From the NCBI RefSeq assembly GCF_004137345.1, contig NZ_SDWV01000021.1, positions 23,921 through 87,920 of the forward strand: a stretch of DNA of 64,000 nt, read 5' to 3'. Below the pieces are notes generated by a model. The model ran no database searches. It was not told the origin of the DNA and saw only the letters and a list, made by a program, of their open reading frames with translations. Below, piece after piece: positions 61,011 through 64,000 of the stretch; positions within the stretch are counted from its first letter, which is position 1, and every line of letters starts with the position of its first letter. The translations under genes and the position numbers were made by a program. The stretch is from Nocardioides zhouii. GTDB lineage: Bacteria > Actinomycetota > Actinomycetes > Propionibacteriales > Nocardioidaceae.

Positions 61011-61161
61011 GAGTTGATCCTGACAGGCGGTTCAGGGACCGGGGATGCTTTGGGACAAGTGACTCGGTTAGTGCCGCACTCACTTGACGCGGTTGAACTG
61101 CTCGCCTGATGCGGCGCGACCATCTGGACCAAGGGCCAGCTGGAGCCGCGCGAACAACTGC

Positions 61162-61608
61162 TTACTCGTCGTCCAGCCTGATCCTGGTCCGCCCGGCCTC
61201 GTCCGAGGTGGTGAGGAGCTTGCCGTTGCGTACCCACGCGTAGATCGTCTTACGGCTCACCTGCAGGCGGGCCGCTGCCTCGGTCACGGACAGGCCGTCG
61301 GCGGTTGACTGTGGCCGGGGGGTCGAGCCGCGTTCCCGGCGCCATCTCAGGGAAGGTGGGACGTCGGGGTTCTCCTTGGCGCGGTACGCCCTAGCCCGCG
61401 CAGTCTCGGCGCTTCCAAGCTCCGCTGCGCGAGCGACCTCGGACCAGGAGAAGCCAGCTTGATGGGCGAGCAGCAGGGCTTCGGCCAAGCGCGTCGCACT
61501 GGCTCGGTGGTGCTCCTCGACATCTCGTAGCTCGCGCGCGGCGGCTGCCACTTGGTCGAGAACGGGATCCGCGTGCCTCGCTTCGTCTCTGTCGGGCGCA
61601 GGGGTCAC
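61162..61608 (-). CDS. Excisionase-type helix-turn-helix protein
   Basis: 148 residues from a GTG. The C-terminal domain (LSVTEAAARLQVSRKTIYAWVRNGKLLTTSDEAGRTRIR) is a MerR/Xis-like winged helix. The N-terminal part (RLAEALLLAHQAGFSWSEVARAAELGS) looks like a second helix-turn-helix. It is divergent from the small operon at 61703 and probably regulates it; a recombination-directionality role is possible but no integrase is adjacent. Confidence 0.7.
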   Translation of the reverse strand: MTPAPDRDEARHADPVLDQVAAAARELRDVEEHHRASATRLAEALLLAHQAGFSWSEVARAAELGSAETARARAYRAKENPDVPPSLRWRRERGSTPRPQSTADGLSVTEAAARLQVSRKTIYAWVRNGKLLTTSDEAGRTRIRLDDE

Positions 61609-61649
61609 GAATCAATCGTGTCATGGCGACTGCTCGGGTGTTGCGTGAG

Positions 61650-61681
61650 TTGACTGCTCCGAGTAGGGTAACAATATCTAC
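61650..61681 (+). promoter_or_regulatory. Candidate promoter of the 61703 operon
   Basis: TTGACT at 61650 and an AT-rich hexamer region ATATCT about 18 bp later, ending 22 bp before the ATG at 61703. It is AT-rich for this genome and fits a housekeeping sigma promoter. Confidence 0.4.
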
Positions 61682-61702
61682 AATGATGTAACCTCAAATC
61701 GA

Positions 61703-62236
61703 ATGAGTGATCGGACTAAGCGAGTGGACGATGAATCGCAGCAACGCCTGCTGAGCCGGCTACTTGCGGCCCCCAAGGTGGATTCCGAAGAGCGCGCTGT
61801 GATCGCCGAGATGGCGGATCGCGGCCTGTTCGACGAGCCGGACTTCGTCGAGCGGTGCGTACGCACCGGCCAACCGGCGTACGTCATCTGGCGTGCCGTC
61901 AAGGACTGGGTACGCGACGCGCCCGACGCGATCCGCGAGTGGGCATCCACCCTCGCGCCGCGAGGGATCGCAGCCCAGGGCTACGACGAGACGGATCCGC
62001 CGCTCAATGCGGAGCGCCTGCAGGTAGTCCTCGACCTCGCCCAGCCGAAGGGCTGGGTGGTGGCGCTGTGGCGCGACATTTACGCGGACCACGGGCAGGC
62101 CGACGAAGTCGCCATGAGCCTTGGCTACCTGACCGGTCAGCACCTGTGCTGGAGCTGCGGCGACCGCGGGGGCACCGAACGCGCCGACGGGTTCTGGTGC
62201 GCCGCCTGTATGAGCACGACTAACAAGGAGATGTAA
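61703..62236 (+). CDS. Unknown protein with C-terminal zinc ribbon
   Basis: 177 residues. The helical body is unrecognised. The C-terminus has CWSCGDRGGTERADGFWCAAC, a four-Cys zinc knuckle. First gene of a tightly packed three-gene operon (its stop shares one base with the next ATG). Confidence 0.7.
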   Translation: MSDRTKRVDDESQQRLLSRLLAAPKVDSEERAVIAEMADRGLFDEPDFVERCVRTGQPAYVIWRAVKDWVRDAPDAIREWASTLAPRGIAAQGYDETDPPLNAERLQVVLDLAQPKGWVVALWRDIYADHGQADEVAMSLGYLTGQHLCWSCGDRGGTERADGFWCAACMSTTNKEM

Positions 62237-62526
62237 TGAATGTGAAGTCCGCCGATCGCAGCGTTCGGCCCGACATGATCCCGCCCTTGGAGCTTGGTGG
62301 CGGGTTCCGGATCAAGTACGAGGGCAGGACGGGTGAGCGTCACCGCATTCGCCTCTCGCGGCACATGCCGGGCCTGACCCTCGAGGGCACGATGGTGGAA
62401 CTTCTGGACGAGTTGCGCCCGATGCGTCGTCCGCTCCCTGGCGCCGGGATCACCCAGGTGGCGTTCTGGCTGCTCGACTCGGCGTCCATGCACGACTCGC
62501 TGATGGCGGCCAGTGACGACGAATGA
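62236..62526 (+). CDS. Unknown small protein
   Basis: 96 residues, with no known motif. A beta-type middle (GGFRIKYEGRTGERHRIRLSR) and a helical end. It overlaps both neighbours (1 bp and 14 bp), so it is likely part of the same functional unit. Confidence 0.65.
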   Translation: MNVKSADRSVRPDMIPPLELGGGFRIKYEGRTGERHRIRLSRHMPGLTLEGTMVELLDELRPMRRPLPGAGITQVAFWLLDSASMHDSLMAASDDE

Positions 62527-63625
62527 CCTGTGGCCGGCCCGTCGGCCGCGACGGGTCGCCCAGGAACGCAGCATCCTGGTTCGCTACCCATACCTTGCGC
62601 TTGAGGCCGATCACGAGACCGCCAAGGCGATGGGCCTCGACTTCGCCTGGATCGCCCCCGGCACCAAGACGCCCCTGCCGTGGCGCCATGTGACGCCGAG
62701 CGGGGAAGTCCACGCTTGGCCGCAGTCGGGAACCAGTCGCGTCCACATGAAGGCGGGCTGCTCGATCTGCCGGGGCTTTAGGGCGAGTGAGACCACTTCC
62801 CTGGCGGCCTGCAAGCCGCTGCTGGCCGCGCAGTGGCACCCGACCAAGAACGGCTCCCGTACGCCTCACGAGGTGACCCCCGGGTCGCGTCGGGTCGTGT
62901 GGTGGCTGTGCCCCGACTGCAACTACGCGTGGCCCGCCCGGATCTCCTCGCGGGCGCTGGGCGGCAACGGGTGCACGCGATGCGCTGGACAGGTGGCCCT
63001 GCCGGGAGACCGGGCCACCCTGGCCGTCGCGCAGCCCGACCTCTACGCCGAACTCGATGTCGAGCGGCTCATGCTCTCCGGCGTTGATCCGCTCACCGTT
63101 CACGTGCGAAGCAACCGCGAGGTCCCGTGGATCTGCGACGGCACTCCTCGACACCGCTGGACCATGTCGCCGGCTGCACGCATGAACGGCTGCCTGTGCC
63201 CCGAGTGCCCGCACCTCGGCCAAACCTCCCGCCCTGAGCAGACGCTGCTCAACCTCATGCGGCAGCGCACCGGCAACGCCGTGAGCAACGCGCCCGCAGG
63301 TGAGGTTCGGTGGCTCGACCGGCGTGGCAGGTCGCTTCCCGCCCGCTGTGACATCGTCTTGCCCGCGCTGCGAGTGGTAGTCGAGTACGACGGTTGGCGT
63401 TACCACGACGCCGCCAACCGACGACGCTGCGATCGGGACAAGACGATGGCCCTGCTCAACTCGGGGTGGCGCGTCGTACGCGTCCGTGAACGCACCGCAT
63501 CGAAGCGACTGGTCGACCTCGACATCATCGATGAGCGCCTGCTACAGATCCAGCATCGGTACGGCCACGACCTCGCACCCGTTGCCGACGCCATCATCGC
63601 GTGGGTCACCGCTTGCGACGGCTGA
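62513..63625 (+). CDS. Zinc-ribbon (DUF4379-like) protein with Vsr/DUF559-like nuclease domain
   Basis: 370 residues from a GTG. Four Cys pairs (GCSICRGF, WLCPDCNYAWPARI, GCTRCAG, GCLCPECP) form DUF4379-like ribbons; LLAAQWHPTKNGSRTPHEV is characteristic. The C-terminal nuclease core is ARCDIVLP, then VVVEYDGWRYHD and GWRVVRVRE, as in Vsr and DUF559 proteins. It probably nicks or cleaves DNA. It ends the operon at 61703. Confidence 0.8.
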   Translation: MTTNDLWPARRPRRVAQERSILVRYPYLALEADHETAKAMGLDFAWIAPGTKTPLPWRHVTPSGEVHAWPQSGTSRVHMKAGCSICRGFRASETTSLAACKPLLAAQWHPTKNGSRTPHEVTPGSRRVVWWLCPDCNYAWPARISSRALGGNGCTRCAGQVALPGDRATLAVAQPDLYAELDVERLMLSGVDPLTVHVRSNREVPWICDGTPRHRWTMSPAARMNGCLCPECPHLGQTSRPEQTLLNLMRQRTGNAVSNAPAGEVRWLDRRGRSLPARCDIVLPALRVVVEYDGWRYHDAANRRRCDRDKTMALLNSGWRVVRVRERTASKRLVDLDIIDERLLQIQHRYGHDLAPVADAIIAWVTACDG

Positions 63626-63926
63626 GCGCGCGTACTGCGCGTGCGAGAGGCGCGGGGCACGTCCTATGCATGCGCGGTAGGTCCGTGGGTGTCCGGGCTC
63701 GCAGACGGGCGGGTGCGCCGCCGAACTACCGGCGGCGACGACGAAAGCTGCGGCGGTGCGGGACGTGGCGGCGTGACGGCGGCGGCCATGGCACGACGGT
63801 CGGCTCGTTCTTCCGGGATGCCGAGGAGTCGAGGCGGCGGCTTCGCTCTTCCGGCGGCACCACGTCGCCTGCTCGGGGAGCGGGGTCGGTCGGGCTTGGC
63901 CAGTGGTGGACTTGGGAGGTCGCCTA
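63626..63926. other. Intergenic stretch, no supported gene
   Basis: 300 bp between the nuclease gene and the insertion element. Open frames exist on both strands but have no ribosome binding site or recognisable content. Confidence 0.5.
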
Positions 63927-64000
63927 GGGCGTGTCTCCAATGTTGAGCGTGGTTCGGGCTTGATGCTGGGTCCATGACGCGGATGGCGGTGCTCAGCGAT
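63927..64000 (+). mobile_element. Left end of an insertion sequence, IS5-type, cut by window edge
   Basis: The sequence GGGCGTGTCTCCAATGTT after CCTA looks like the terminal inverted repeat of an IS5-family element, with a CTA(G)-type target. A transposase reading frame begins 47 bp in. The right end is outside the window, so the match to an inverted repeat cannot be checked here. Confidence 0.55.
63974..64000 (+). CDS. Transposase start, truncated by window edge
   Basis: Nine codons are visible, MTRMAVLSD, like the start of IS5-family transposases that continue with a WxxIxPLLP block. It is too short for a firm call; the position inside a terminal-repeat-like sequence supports it. Confidence 0.45.

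Overview
The window is high-GC DNA with the codon use, ATGA-overlapped operons and gene families of an actinobacterium, most likely a member of the Nocardioidaceae (inferred from overall character; no rRNA or other phylogenetic marker is present). It falls into a core-like left part (1-13.8 kb) and a long accessory right part (13.8-64 kb).

Core-like part. A minus-strand operon pstC-pstA-pstS plus a large secreted protein imports phosphate. It is followed by a DHA2-type MFS exporter divergent from a TetR repressor with two operator palindromes between them, a DGPF/YCII protein coupled to an ECF42-like sigma factor, a small helix-turn-helix protein, a STAS protein, and a divergent pair of secreted phosphate-ester enzymes (phytase-like protein and metallophosphoesterase).

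Accessory part. From 13.8 kb the DNA is divided by repeats of about 215 bp that begin with the 3' half of a tRNA-Arg(ACG) gene and end with two short direct repeats. Full copies lie at 13813, 18515 and 44534, a decayed core at 23601 and a possible arm fragment at 55173. They look like attL/attR scars of elements that accreted at one tRNA-Arg gene. No integrase gene was found between them. Segment 1 (13.8-18.5 kb) carries a UPF0158 protein, an unknown protein and a HipBA pair. Segment 2 (18.5-23.6 kb) is a four-gene operon of two paralogous unknown proteins, a MoxR AAA ATPase and a DUF2201/vWA protein. Segment 3 (23.6-44.5 kb) is a phospho-signalling and wall-synthesis cluster: an FHA protein, a kinase fused to a DUF4407-like membrane module, two FHA-like paralogues, a RodA-type glycosyltransferase fused to a penicillin-binding transpeptidase, a PP2C phosphatase and a second membrane kinase. 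Next to it is a GAP1-like / double-GTPase-like / membrane-protein operon. Its content parallels the actinobacterial fhaA-fhaB-pstP-rodA-pbpA-pknA-pknB locus, but in an island. Segment 4 (44.5-64 kb) is rich in nucleases and possible effectors: HNH, GIY-YIG, PD-(D/E)XK, DUF262-HNH, macro domain, LRAT-like protein, caspase/CHAT-like protein, a RecQ-like helicase with a fused nuclease domain, and a zinc-ribbon Vsr-like nuclease cassette. An IS21 istB relic lies at 53.3 kb and the start of an IS5-type element at the right edge.

The most notable systems are the segment 3 signalling/wall cluster, whose two divergent promoter regions share an exact 15-bp motif, and the segment 2 paralogue-MoxR-vWA operon. 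Functions in the accessory part are inferred from motifs and context only.
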